Source: Hyphomonas adhaerens MHS-3
Lineage (GTDB): Bacteria; Pseudomonadota; Alphaproteobacteria; Caulobacterales; Hyphomonadaceae
NCBI RefSeq assembly: GCF_000685235.1
Contig: NZ_ARYH01000001.1
Span: forward strand, 1,364,001 to 1,428,000
DNA: 64,000 nt
Direction of reading: 5' to 3'
The notes below the pieces were generated by a model. The model did no database searches and was not told the origin of the DNA. It saw only the letters and a list, made by a program, of their open reading frames with translations. The position numbers were made by a program, and so were the translations under genes. The stretch's first letter is position 1; each line of letters opens with the position of its first letter. This document shows positions 36,892-45,008 of the stretch, in pieces.

Positions 36892-36981
36892 AGCAGTAAT
36901 TTCTGCTATTTGTACCCGTTTTATGGACTGTTTTCAGTAAATGTCCCCCGGTCACGTGACAGACGGGATCGGGAATCCCGT
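36892..36981 (+). promoter_or_regulatory. three palindromes upstream of the PhyR-like gene
   Basis: The 211-bp spacer holds AGCAG-6-CTGCT (36892-36907), the perfect 10-mer GTCACGTGAC (36951-36960) and ACGGGAT-5-ATCCCGT (36963-36981), which ends 13 bp before the start codon. They could be operators or leader stems. No convincing GGAAC-N16-GTT EcfG promoter is seen. Confidence 0.4.
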
Positions 36982-36994
36982 TTAGGGACTGCGG

Positions 36995-37738
36995 ATGATC
37001 TTAGCCCAGGCCTATGAAACCAATCTGGACCGTCTCCGGCGCTATGCGGCATTTTCGTGCGGCAGCGAGGGGCTGGGCGATGGGGTTGTGTCTGAAGCCC
37101 TGGAAGATGTGCTGACCACGGTTTCCTCCGCAGAAAACGCCAATCTCATCGCGCTGTTCCAGAAGCTGGATGCAACCTTGCGGAACACGCCGCATGGCGA
37201 AGGCTCCATGTTTGCCGAACTGGGGCGCTGGCGGCAACTGACTCCGCGGGAGCGGCGGGTCATCATGCTTTACATCCTCGAAGGGTTCTCCAGCCGGGAC
37301 GTTGTGCGGATCACCGGCATGGGCCGCGGGGAAGTGAAGGCGATCATTGCCCGGGCCCGCATGATTTACGCGGACCGGTTTCCGGTCCGGATTGGCCTGA
37401 TCGGCGGCGATGCCGAGCTGCGCGAGACCATCGAGGCCGCGCTCTTGCCGGTCGGCCACAGACTGCTCTGGGCCGTGACGCCGGAGGATGCGGCAGACCC
37501 GGCCGCGCTTCCGCCCGCCAGCCTGGTCGTGATCGCCCATGAAGGCGACACGCCGGAAAAGGGGCCGCAAAGCGCGCTCGACCTTTGCAGCGGCCATGCC
37601 TGTCCGGTCATCCTGGCGTTTGATGGGGCAACGGAAGACCGGCTGAACAGCCGCTACTGGACGATGCCGCTGGACGGGCTGGACGATGCCACGCTGTTCA
37701 ACAGCATACTGGTCCGCGCGCTGCTTTTTTCCGGCTGA
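36995..37738 (+). CDS. PhyR-like protein: sigma-like domain plus degenerate receiver
   Basis: The 247-residue protein has the PhyR layout: an ECF sigma-like N-terminal region (about 1-125, with LTPRERRVIMLYILEGFSSRDVVRITGMGRGEVKAIIARAR) and a C-terminal receiver fold (about 131-245). In PhyR, phosphorylated receivers free the sigma-like domain to sequester NepR and so release EcfG. Here the receiver residues are missing: the acidic pair reads LIGGD, the phospho-Asp position reads VVIAHEGD, the Ser/Thr position reads VILAFD and the conserved Lys position reads WTMPLD. It should therefore not be phosphorylated in the normal way. No nepR or ecfG gene is next to it. Confidence 0.8.
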   Translation: MILAQAYETNLDRLRRYAAFSCGSEGLGDGVVSEALEDVLTTVSSAENANLIALFQKLDATLRNTPHGEGSMFAELGRWRQLTPRERRVIMLYILEGFSSRDVVRITGMGRGEVKAIIARARMIYADRFPVRIGLIGGDAELRETIEAALLPVGHRLLWAVTPEDAADPAALPPASLVVIAHEGDTPEKGPQSALDLCSGHACPVILAFDGATEDRLNSRYWTMPLDGLDDATLFNSILVRALLFSG

Positions 37739-37836
37739 GCCGGCCGGTTTCCCCTAAGACTGCCTTGGCGGGGCGACCTGCCTCCTGTTAGCTGCGCCCA
37801 AGACAAACGGGCTAAGATAATCAGGAGGATACCGGC

Positions 37837-38613
37837 ATGGGACGGGTTTCAGGAAAAATGGCGCTAATCACCGGCGGCGCACAGGGGCTGGGCGAAGCGA
37901 CCGCCCGCATGTTTGCGCGCGAAGGGGCGAAGGTCGCCGTGACCGACGTCAATGGCGCAGGCGCCGAAGCTGTCGCGGCCTCCATCAATGAAGAACATGG
38001 GGCCGGCACCGCCTTCGCCTGGCAACATGACGTGACCGATGCCGCCCGCTGGCAGGACGTGCTGAAAGAGGCCCATGCCGCGATGGGCGGGCTCAACGTT
38101 CTGGTCAACAATGCGGGTATCGGCTCGCTCGGCTCGGTCGAGGACGAAGACTATGAGACCTTCAAGAAGGTGCAGGCCGTCGACGTCGACTCGATCTTCC
38201 TCGGCTGCAAGTACGCGATCCCGCTGATGCGCGACCATGGCCTCGGTTCGATCATCAACATTTCCTCCATCGCGGGCATCATCGCCAGCGCGAATTATGT
38301 TTCCTACAACACGGCCAAGGCGGCGGTGCGGCACATTTCGAAGTCGATTGCCCTGCATTGCGCAAAGTCGACCGGCGGCCAGATCCGCTGCAACTCGGTG
38401 CACCCAGTCTTCATCAACACGCCGATCCTGGACCGGACCAAGGAAATGTTCGGCGAGGAAGAAGCCCTTGCGAAACTCGGCCGCCAGATCCCGCTCGGCA
38501 AGGTCGGTGAGCCGGACGATATCGCCTATGCCGTGCTGTATCTCGCTTCTGACGAGAGCAAGCTGGTCACCGGGATTGAGCTGAAAGTGGATGGCGGCAT
38601 CTCGGCGATGTAA
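37837..38613 (+). CDS. SDR family dehydrogenase
   Basis: The 258-residue classical short-chain dehydrogenase has TGGAQGLG (12-19) for cofactor binding, NNAG at 91-94, Ser143/144, Tyr157 and Lys161 (YNTAK) as catalytic residues, and the C-terminal VTGIELKVDGGISAM. Asp37 in VTDVN at the end of the second strand favours NAD. The family includes 3-alpha/20-beta-hydroxysteroid and other alcohol dehydrogenases; the substrate cannot be told. An AGGAGGATACCGGC ribosome site precedes the ATG. It is followed by the VOC gene after 124 bp. Confidence 0.88.
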   Translation: MGRVSGKMALITGGAQGLGEATARMFAREGAKVAVTDVNGAGAEAVAASINEEHGAGTAFAWQHDVTDAARWQDVLKEAHAAMGGLNVLVNNAGIGSLGSVEDEDYETFKKVQAVDVDSIFLGCKYAIPLMRDHGLGSIINISSIAGIIASANYVSYNTAKAAVRHISKSIALHCAKSTGGQIRCNSVHPVFINTPILDRTKEMFGEEEALAKLGRQIPLGKVGEPDDIAYAVLYLASDESKLVTGIELKVDGGISAM

Positions 38614-38737
38614 GCCGGCCCCCGGTCTGCCCGGCGCCGGCGCAGGCCGGTTCCCGCGATCGGAAATCCACAAGCTTTTGGCTTGCCGGGAAACAATGTT
38701 CACGTTATGTTCCAGTCTCAAGCAAGGAGGCTGGAAC

Positions 38738-39106
38738 ATGATTGGATATGTAACCCTGGGAACAACGGATTTGGCGCGCGGCGCGAAATTCTACGATGCC
38801 ATCGCAAAAGAGATGGGCACCGGGCGCATGATGGAGGTCGACCAATTCATCGCCTGGGGCACACCGGACGGACCCGCCGGCGTGGCCCTCACCTATCCGT
38901 GGGACCAGAACCCGGCCTCGGTCGGCAATGGCACGATGGTCGCGCTGCAGGCCGACAGCAAGGCGCAGGTCGACCGGATCTATGACATCGCAATGGCGAA
39001 TGGCGGCAAGGACGAAGGCGCGCCGGGCCAGCGGTCCGAAGCATTCTATGCGGGCTATTTCCGGGATCCGGATGGCAACAAGCTGAACGCTTTCTTCACC
39101 GGCTGA
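38738..39106 (+). CDS. VOC/glyoxalase-like family protein
   Basis: The 122-residue protein has the paired beta-alpha-beta-beta-beta units of the vicinal oxygen chelate fold: IGYVTLGTTDLARGAKFYDAI at the start and AFYAGYFRDPDGNKLNAFF at the end, a family hallmark. Metal ligands are not all evident, so it may be a binding or glyoxalase-like enzyme. The ATG at 38738 is supported by AAGGAGG, 10 bp upstream; the longer frame overlaps the previous gene. Function is open. Confidence 0.85.
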   Translation: MIGYVTLGTTDLARGAKFYDAIAKEMGTGRMMEVDQFIAWGTPDGPAGVALTYPWDQNPASVGNGTMVALQADSKAQVDRIYDIAMANGGKDEGAPGQRSEAFYAGYFRDPDGNKLNAFFTG

Positions 39107-39125
39107 TAGCGGGTGTCCCGGTTGG

Positions 39126-40379
39126 TCACCCTGGACTGAGTGGCCGCTTGCCGGTCACCAGCAGGGCGTAGGCACTCAGTATACAGAAGACAGCGGCCGA
39201 GGCCAGGAAAGGCAGGCTGGGGTTCGTCATGTAGAGGACTGAGCCGAGCAGGGGCCCGACGACAAATCCGGCCGGCGGGGCAGAGGCCAGCAAGGCGGCC
39301 GCGCCGGCCTGTTCGGACCGGCCCACGGACAGGCTGCCGAGGGCATTGGCGGACGGTACGGCCAGTGCAGCGCCGATCCCCACAATGCCGAAGGCCATCA
39401 TCACCATCCAGAAGGGGTGGAACAGGTCCGCCGAGATATAGCCGACCGCCAGCAGGCCGAGGCCGATGGGCAGGATGCGCCGCGGATCGGGCTGGCGCCG
39501 GGAGACGTAGCCGAACTGGACCACGATGATGGCGACTGAAGTGCACGCCATGGTCAGGCCGGTATACAGCACCACCGCCTGTTTGGCCGTCTGGGCAGGT
39601 GTATCAACGAACTGGTAGCGGTCGGCGATGAACCAGCCGATCGTCTGCTGGATCATGCCGACGGCGACGAAGTAGACGAACAGGAAGGCAAGGTGCGGGA
39701 AGACCCGCGGGTCGCGCATCGACAGAGGCGGCGGACGTTTGTGCTCATGCGGCAGGGGCCGCGTCGCCGGCAGCGCCACGGCGATAAGCACCGCGACGAT
39801 CAGGTTGAACACGATGGTGCCCCACAGCGGCGCCAGGGCCCCGATCCGGGCAAGGACGGCGGCGCCTGCCGGGCCGAGAATGGAGCCGAGGCTCATCGCG
39901 GCGCCCAGCATGCCGAGCCCGCCTGCGCGGGTGGCCGGTGTGGTGGCATCGGTCATCGCGGCCATCGCCGCAGGCTGCAGGCCGGGCGCGAGAAAACCGA
40001 ACCATGTCCTGACAAAGGCCAGCAGGGCGAAGGCGCCGAGGCCCGTCACCAGGCCGGCGAGGGCGGCGTTCAGCGCAAACAGGAAGGCCATATTGGCCAG
40101 CCCCATGGCGGTCAGCGAAAACACCATGACCCGCTTGCGGCCCACCCGGTCGGCAATCCGGCCCCAGACCGGCGTGAACACCGTGTAGAGGACGGATGAG
40201 AAGGTCAGGATACCCGCGATCTGGATCTCGGTGAGGCCGGCTTCGCGGGCCAGCGGGGCGACGACGACGAAATTGATCGTCATGCCCGCGCCCATCGACA
40301 CGGTGCCCAGCGCGATCATCATTTTCTGGAACCTGGTGAGAGGCAACAGGGGGGTATCGGAGTCCATGTTTTCCGTCAC
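39126..40379 (-). CDS. MFS transporter, DHA1/TetA-like
   Basis: The 417-residue protein has twelve predicted helices and DHA1-class MFS motifs, with GRIADRVGRKRVMVFSL between helices 2 and 3 and GPAGAAVLARIGALAPLWG after helix 5. An Arg/His-rich central loop (around RPLPHEHKRPPP) separates the two halves. Its substrate could be a drug or metabolite. It converges on the VOC gene with a 19-bp gap, leaving no room for a separate terminator. Confidence 0.87.
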   Translation of the reverse strand: MTENMDSDTPLLPLTRFQKMMIALGTVSMGAGMTINFVVVAPLAREAGLTEIQIAGILTFSSVLYTVFTPVWGRIADRVGRKRVMVFSLTAMGLANMAFLFALNAALAGLVTGLGAFALLAFVRTWFGFLAPGLQPAAMAAMTDATTPATRAGGLGMLGAAMSLGSILGPAGAAVLARIGALAPLWGTIVFNLIVAVLIAVALPATRPLPHEHKRPPPLSMRDPRVFPHLAFLFVYFVAVGMIQQTIGWFIADRYQFVDTPAQTAKQAVVLYTGLTMACTSVAIIVVQFGYVSRRQPDPRRILPIGLGLLAVGYISADLFHPFWMVMMAFGIVGIGAALAVPSANALGSLSVGRSEQAGAAALLASAPPAGFVVGPLLGSVLYMTNPSLPFLASAAVFCILSAYALLVTGKRPLSPG

Positions 40380-40541
40380 CCGCTGCCCTCGCCTCCCTCA
40401 CAACCGGTCAACGCTAGAACGCTCTGTGCAGCTTGCCAAACGCTTTTCCTGCATGCGGCTGCAACAGGGGCTGGCTTGCCGGGGAGGGGCACACCAGTTT
40501 AAGGACAGATCAAACCCGGCTGAAACCACGGACCCCTGCGC

Positions 40542-40862
40542 ATGCATTCCTTTCTTGTGGCGATCTACTCGTATTTCCTGAGCCCGCTTCTCACGCTGCT
40601 CCTGTTCCTGATCTTTGGTTATGTGATCATGAGCTGGCTGATCGCGTTCGGCGTCGTGTCGACGCGCAACCAGACCGTCCGGCAGATCCAGTATGCGCTG
40701 GACAGCGTGATGTTGCCGCTGCTGCGGCCGATCCAGCGTTATGTGCCGCCGCTCGGCCAGCTGGACCTGTCTGTTTTCCTGCTCGCGCTTGGCATCCTGT
40801 TCACGCGCGACTGGCTGTTGCCGATGATCATCGGCCTGACTCGGCCCACGCTCGGATACTGA
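40542..40862 (+). CDS. YggT family membrane protein
   Basis: The 106-residue protein has two YggT repeats: a hydrophobic helix (about 10-35) and the signature LLRPIQRYVPPLGQLDLSVFLLALG, then a closing helix. YggT proteins are linked to potassium and osmotic stress and, in some bacteria, to cell-division-related membrane functions. It is followed by YggU after 7 bp, the usual pairing. A 162-bp upstream gap back to the MFS gene holds the promoter of this four-gene operon. Confidence 0.9.
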   Translation: MHSFLVAIYSYFLSPLLTLLLFLIFGYVIMSWLIAFGVVSTRNQTVRQIQYALDSVMLPLLRPIQRYVPPLGQLDLSVFLLALGILFTRDWLLPMIIGLTRPTLGY

Positions 40863-40869
40863 GGCCGGA

Positions 40870-41151
40870 TTGCAGCATCGCCTCACCGTTCGCGTCCAGC
40901 CCAAGGCCTCGGCCGACCGGATCGAGGACTGGGCGGAGGACGATTCCGGGCGGAAATTCCTGAAAGTGCGGGTGCGCGCGGTGCCGGAAGACGGCAAGGC
41001 GAATAGTGCTGTCCAGAAATTGGTCGCCAAGTGGCTTGGACTGCCCAAGTCTGCGGTCAGAGTCGTGACAGGCGGCAAGACTCGGCTAAAAGGCCTCGAA
41101 ATCGATGGGCCGCCGGACCTCGCGGCCCGGCTCAGCGGGGACGAAAGATGA
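40870..41151 (+). CDS. DUF167 (YggU) family protein
   Basis: This 93-residue protein belongs to the YggU/DUF167 family of unknown function. It has the conserved RVQPKAS start and [19 protein letters not shown] segment, and the [11 protein letters not shown] strand near the end. The start is TTG at 40870, placed 7 bp after yggT with a GAGGCCGGA site; no ATG serves this frame. It overlaps folD by 4 bp (ATGA), so both are co-translated. Confidence 0.88.
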   Translation: MQHRLTVRVQPKASADRIEDWAEDDSGRKFLKVRVRAVPEDGKANSAVQKLVAKWLGLPKSAVRVVTGGKTRLKGLEIDGPPDLAARLSGDER

Positions 41152-42035
41152 CCGCCATCCGGATCAGTGGAAAAGACATCGCGGCGGATGTCCGTGCCAA
41201 AGTGGCGGCCGTGGTCGCAGGCCTGCCGGAGAAACCCAGCCTGGCGGTGATCCTGGTTGGCGAAGACCCGGCCAGTGAAGTCTATGTCCGCGGCAAGCTG
41301 AAGGACACCGAAGAGGCCGGCATGATCTCGGTGCACCATCGCCTTCCGGCGACGGCCTCCCAGACAGAAATCGAAGACCTGATCGCCAGCCTCAATGGCG
41401 ATGACTCCGTCGATGGCATCCTGCTGCAGCTGCCGCTGCCGAAGGGCCTCGATGCGGATGCCGCGATCGAGCGGATCGACCCGTCCAAGGATGTCGACGG
41501 CCTGACCGAAGTGTCCGCCGGGCGCTTGTCGCTGGGCAAGCCGGGGCTGCGCTCGTGCACGCCATCCGGCTGTGTGATCATGGCGAAGCGCGCCCTCGGC
41601 GACGACCTCTCCGGCAAGCATGTCGTGGTGATCGGCCGCTCGATCCTGGTCGGCAAGCCGGCCGCGCTCCTGTTCCTGGCCGAGAACTGCACCGTCACCA
41701 TCGCCCATTCGCGAACGAAAGACCTGCCGGCGGTGTGCCGCGAGGCCGACATTCTCGTGCCGGCGGTGGGGCGCCCGCAAATGGTGAAAGGCGACTGGCT
41801 CAAGCCCGGCGCCATGGTCATCGATGTCGGCATCAACCGTATTCCCGCCCCCGAGAAAGGGGAGGGCAAGACACGCCTCGTCGGCGATGCGGACTATGAT
41901 AGCTGCGCTGAAGTCGCCGGGCACATGACGCCGGTGCCGGGCGGCGTGGGCCTGATGACGCGGGCCTGTCTGCTGGTGAATACGCTGTATGCGGCCTGTG
42001 CGCGGCGTGGCTGGCAGGCGCCGGAAATCGGATGA
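41148..42035 (+). CDS. folD: bifunctional methylenetetrahydrofolate dehydrogenase/cyclohydrolase
   Basis: The 295-residue enzyme interconverts 5,10-methylene-THF, 5,10-methenyl-THF and 10-formyl-THF. Conserved blocks are [17 protein letters not shown] with the catalytic Lys in the YxxxK-type motif, [12 protein letters not shown], the [11 protein letters not shown] stretch and the NADP-binding [18 protein letters not shown]. The C-terminal [19 protein letters not shown] is intact. It begins inside the YggU stop and its own stop overlaps the HNH gene by 4 bp, making a tightly coupled run. Confidence 0.96.
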   Translation: MTAIRISGKDIAADVRAKVAAVVAGLPEKPSLAVILVGEDPASEVYVRGKLKDTEEAGMISVHHRLPATASQTEIEDLIASLNGDDSVDGILLQLPLPKGLDADAAIERIDPSKDVDGLTEVSAGRLSLGKPGLRSCTPSGCVIMAKRALGDDLSGKHVVVIGRSILVGKPAALLFLAENCTVTIAHSRTKDLPAVCREADILVPAVGRPQMVKGDWLKPGAMVIDVGINRIPAPEKGEGKTRLVGDADYDSCAEVAGHMTPVPGGVGLMTRACLLVNTLYAACARRGWQAPEIG

Positions 42036-42307
42036 GCCAGCCTTACGCCCCGACCGAGACGCCGCTGTTCAAGGCCTTGTGGGAAGCTCAGGACGGATGT
42101 TGCGCGCTGTGCGGGCAGACCATGCCGTCCAGCCGGTTCGATGTAGCCCATTCCACGCTCTGGAAACATCAGCGCCCGACCTATGACCACATCATCGCCG
42201 TGGCCCGTGGCGGTCCGGATACGGCCGACAACCTCCAGCTGGCGCATGCGCGCTGCAACAAGGTGAAGGGCATGGGCAATGTCCGCCCGCCGGTCCGCAA
42301 GGGCTAG
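42032..42307 (+). CDS. small HNH endonuclease
   Basis: The 91-residue protein is a compact HNH nuclease. A zinc-binding CALCG (C24, C27) is followed by the HNH core [25 protein letters not shown] with Asp52-His53, Asn67 and His72, and Cys75 before NKVKG. Such stand-alone HNH proteins near folate genes are common and their targets unknown. It overlaps folD by 4 bp at the start and the LytTR gene by 4 bp at the end, on the opposite strand. No phage or restriction partner is beside it. Confidence 0.88.
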   Translation: MSQPYAPTETPLFKALWEAQDGCCALCGQTMPSSRFDVAHSTLWKHQRPTYDHIIAVARGGPDTADNLQLAHARCNKVKGMGNVRPPVRKG

Positions 42308-43047
42308 GCAAGCCCGGCCTCTATCGCAGCGGCCTGATAGGTGCGGGAAACCGGCACGTCGGTGCCGTTCTTCAGGACCAGCACAAGTTTGCCATTCTCG
42401 CGCCGGGCATCGCTGACGCCGTCCTTCGCGACCCACCAGGACCGGTGGACCTGACCGCCCGCGGCGCCCTCCAGTTCGCGGACCGCATCCGCCAGCCGCA
42501 TCAGGATCAGCTCCTCGCCGAGATTTGTGTGGACCCGCAGATAATGGTCTTCCGATGAGACGGCCCATAATTCGGCCTGCCGGAACCTGACCGGCAGGCG
42601 ATCGAGGAAGCGCTGAACCGCGTCGGACGCGGCGGGCCGGTTCGCTGCGGCGGACGACCGGCTGGCCTTGCCGATCAGGAAGCCGGCCAGGGTCAGCACC
42701 AGCGACATGGCAAAGACATAGACATATTGCATCGGCAGCAGGTGCATCGGCACCCAGGTCCCGAACAGGCCCATGTACAGATAGAGGGACAGCAGCACCG
42801 GAACCGAGATGATGGCCGCGGTGATCGCGACCTTCACCGGCACAAGCTTGCCCACGATCTCCCGCACGAAAACAGCCGGCGCGACAAATTCGGCGGTGGT
42901 GATGCCGACCGCGCAGGTGACGACCCACATCAGGAAACGCACCCAGACCGGGGAGTCATGGTCATAGACACCGAAAAAGGTGAGCATCGCCGCGATCCCG
43001 AGGATCACCGCCGCATCGCGCAGCCGGGTCTTCAGGTATTGCGGCAT
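42304..43047 (-). CDS. membrane-bound LytTR-family transcriptional regulator
   Basis: The 247-residue protein has four membrane helices (about residues 9-120) followed by a LytTR DNA-binding domain (about 145-240) with SSEDHYLRVHTNLGEELI and the closing VSRTYQAA. This helices-plus-LytTR form lets a membrane signal act directly on gene expression. I use the ATG at 43047, since GGGAGA lies before it and the upstream ATG adds only five residues. It diverges from the DUF2306 gene across 174 bp, so control of that neighbour and itself is likely. Confidence 0.85.
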   Translation of the reverse strand: MPQYLKTRLRDAAVILGIAAMLTFFGVYDHDSPVWVRFLMWVVTCAVGITTAEFVAPAVFVREIVGKLVPVKVAITAAIISVPVLLSLYLYMGLFGTWVPMHLLPMQYVYVFAMSLVLTLAGFLIGKASRSSAAANRPAASDAVQRFLDRLPVRFRQAELWAVSSEDHYLRVHTNLGEELILMRLADAVRELEGAAGGQVHRSWWVAKDGVSDARRENGKLVLVLKNGTDVPVSRTYQAAAIEAGLA

Positions 43048-43066
43048 GACATCTCCCTGCAATTCG

Positions 43067-43080
43067 CGCTTCGTGAAGCG
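43067..43080. promoter_or_regulatory. palindrome upstream of the LytTR gene
   Basis: CGCTTC-GT-GAAGCG lies 20 bp upstream of the LytTR start and a related TTTCGCGAAG follows 15-20 bp further on. It may be an autoregulatory site, but it does not match the usual LytTR direct-repeat spacing. Confidence 0.3.
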
Positions 43081-43221
43081 TTCTGGCCGTATTTCGCGAA
43101 GGATTCCAGCTTCTCCGCGTAGATCGCGTGGCGGCGCCAGCGGCTGCTCGCCAATGTCTCCTCATCGAACGCCGGACAGTCCCGACAGACTGGCCTCATT
43201 TCAATGAAGGAACAAATCCTC

Positions 43222-43767
43222 ATGACCGACCTCGCCCAGACTTTCCGCCGCATCAGCCTGCCCAGGCGGGTGCGCCGCAACACGATCCTGCTGATCGCCG
43301 CGCCCGTCGTTTACGGGATCATCAGCTGGCTCATCCTGAAATCAGCCGGCAATCCGCCGGTCCACTTCCGGATCGACATCGCGCCCCTCGTCGAGGCTGC
43401 CTTTGTGGTGAAGCTTCATGTCCTGGGGGCGGTGGTTGCCTTCGTGACCGGCATCATCCTCCTGCGCGGGGTGAAAGGGTCGGGCTTGCATCGCAAGCTC
43501 GGCTACACCTGGGTCGCGGCGATGGCGCTGGCGGCGATCAGCTCTTTCTTCATCACCGGACTGAACGGCAGCCACTTCAGCTGGATCCACGGCATCTCGG
43601 CCTGGACGGTCGTCGCGTTGCCCATGGCCGTCGCTGCCGCCCGCCGCCGGAACATCGCCAAACACGCCAGAGGCATGACCAGTGCCTTCGTCGGAGGCTT
43701 GCTGGTCGCCGGATTGTTCACTTTCCTGCCCGGAAGGATGCTCTGGTCCATTTTCTTTGCAGTGTGA
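43222..43767 (+). CDS. DUF2306-type membrane protein
   Basis: The 181-residue protein has four to five membrane helices, and the GSGLHRKLGYTWVAAMALAAISSFFI stretch with its conserved histidine matches the DUF2306 membrane family of unknown function. The ATG at 43222 is preferred because AAGGA sits 10 bp upstream; the earlier in-frame ATG at 43204 has none. It is the divergent partner of the membrane LytTR regulator, suggesting it belongs to that regulator's circuit. Confidence 0.72.
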   Translation: MTDLAQTFRRISLPRRVRRNTILLIAAPVVYGIISWLILKSAGNPPVHFRIDIAPLVEAAFVVKLHVLGAVVAFVTGIILLRGVKGSGLHRKLGYTWVAAMALAAISSFFITGLNGSHFSWIHGISAWTVVALPMAVAAARRRNIAKHARGMTSAFVGGLLVAGLFTFLPGRMLWSIFFAV

Positions 43768-43836
43768 CGGTGTGAGCCCTTACCGCCCTGCCGAAAGGCC
43801 GCTACACGAAGGTGTAACCAGAAAAGAGAGCGGGAG

Positions 43837-45003
43837 ATGAAAAGGGCAGCCCTTTTGATATCATTGATCGGTCTCGCCGCCTGTCAGGCGCCGGGGCCGA
43901 TTTCCATTCCTGGGATTACGCGCGCACCACAGAGTGCCGAAGAAGCCCTGGAGCCGTATTATCGCGGACTGCCGGATGACTATTATCCCGAGGCGCCTCC
44001 CGGCCTGCCGCTGCCTTCTGCCGATACGCCCCTGACGCGGATCCTGGTCGGGTCCTGCCTGGATGAAGAGAAGGGGGACAGCGAGAGCCTGCGCTCCGTC
44101 GCGGCGACGCCTGCCGACCTGTTCCTGATGATTGGCGACAATGTCTATGGTGACAAGGACGGGAACGCCTATCGCACCGGCGATGCCGACCTGACTGAAC
44201 TGCGCGAGAGTTTTTCAGACCTTGCCGCCCGGCCGGATTTCCAGGCGGTGCGCGCATCGCATCCGATGATGGTGGCGTGGGACGATCACGATTACGGCCT
44301 GAATGACGGCGGCAAGCATTTCGCCTTCCGCCGCCAGTCGGAGCGGATCCATGAGCGTTTCTGGGGCCTGCGCAACCAGGATGTCGGCGCCTGGCCCGGC
44401 ACCTATTATGCCCGCACATTCGGCCCGGAAGGCCAGCGTACGCAGATCATCATGCTGGATACGCGCTTCTTCCGCTCAGACCTGACCGACACCGACGATT
44501 CCAGCGTGAAGGGCCAGGAACGCTACATGCCGTCCAGCGACCCCAATCAGGACATGCTGGGCAACGACCAGTGGACCTGGCTGGAAAACGAGCTGCAGAA
44601 ACCGGCGGACCTGCGCCTGATCGTGTCTTCGGTCCAGGTGATGCCGGATGTCCATGGCTGGGAAGCCTGGTCACGCCTGCCGGCGGAACGGACCCGGCTG
44701 TACAGCCTGATCAACGAGACCGGTGCCAACGGGGTCGTGTTCGTGTCGGGCGACCGGCATGCCGGCTATCTCTACCGGGCAGACGACCTGTTGCCTTACC
44801 CGGTCTATGAGATCACGGCCTCCTCGTTCAATGTCTCTTACGGGGACACGACCGACGAGATGGACGCAGCCCAGATCGGCGAAGGCTATGCCAAACCGAA
44901 TTTTGGATCACTGGATATTAACTGGAATGAGGGTAGCGTGACGCTTTCAATCCACGCCAGTGACGGTGCAACTGTCGAGGAAGCAACCGACAAATTCAGG
45001 TAG
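43837..45003 (+). CDS. PhoD-like metallophosphatase lipoprotein
   Basis: The 388-residue protein is a PhoD/alkaline phosphatase D-like enzyme. The metal-site motifs are LVGSCLDEEK, MIGDNVYGD, AWDDHDYGLND (the DHD pair) and VSGDRHAGYLY near the C-terminus. An N-terminal lipoprotein signal ends at the lipobox GLAAC (cysteine at residue 16), so it is likely lipid-anchored in the periplasm. It would release phosphate from phosphate esters; the exact substrate is unknown. The MFS gene follows after 5 bp on the same transcript. Confidence 0.88.
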   Translation: MKRAALLISLIGLAACQAPGPISIPGITRAPQSAEEALEPYYRGLPDDYYPEAPPGLPLPSADTPLTRILVGSCLDEEKGDSESLRSVAATPADLFLMIGDNVYGDKDGNAYRTGDADLTELRESFSDLAARPDFQAVRASHPMMVAWDDHDYGLNDGGKHFAFRRQSERIHERFWGLRNQDVGAWPGTYYARTFGPEGQRTQIIMLDTRFFRSDLTDTDDSSVKGQERYMPSSDPNQDMLGNDQWTWLENELQKPADLRLIVSSVQVMPDVHGWEAWSRLPAERTRLYSLINETGANGVVFVSGDRHAGYLYRADDLLPYPVYEITASSFNVSYGDTTDEMDAAQIGEGYAKPNFGSLDINWNEGSVTLSIHASDGATVEEATDKFR

Positions 45004-45008
45004 GCAGA

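Noticed and set aside
36865..36895. Possible EcfG promoter (GGAAT) upstream of the PhyR-like gene
   Set aside because: No matching GTT-type -10 element lies at the required 16-17 bp spacing.
43174..43190. Tandem GACAGT-CCC-GACAGA as a LytTR binding site
   Set aside because: LytTR sites are usually 9-bp direct repeats about 12 bp apart; this spacing is too short and the consensus does not match.
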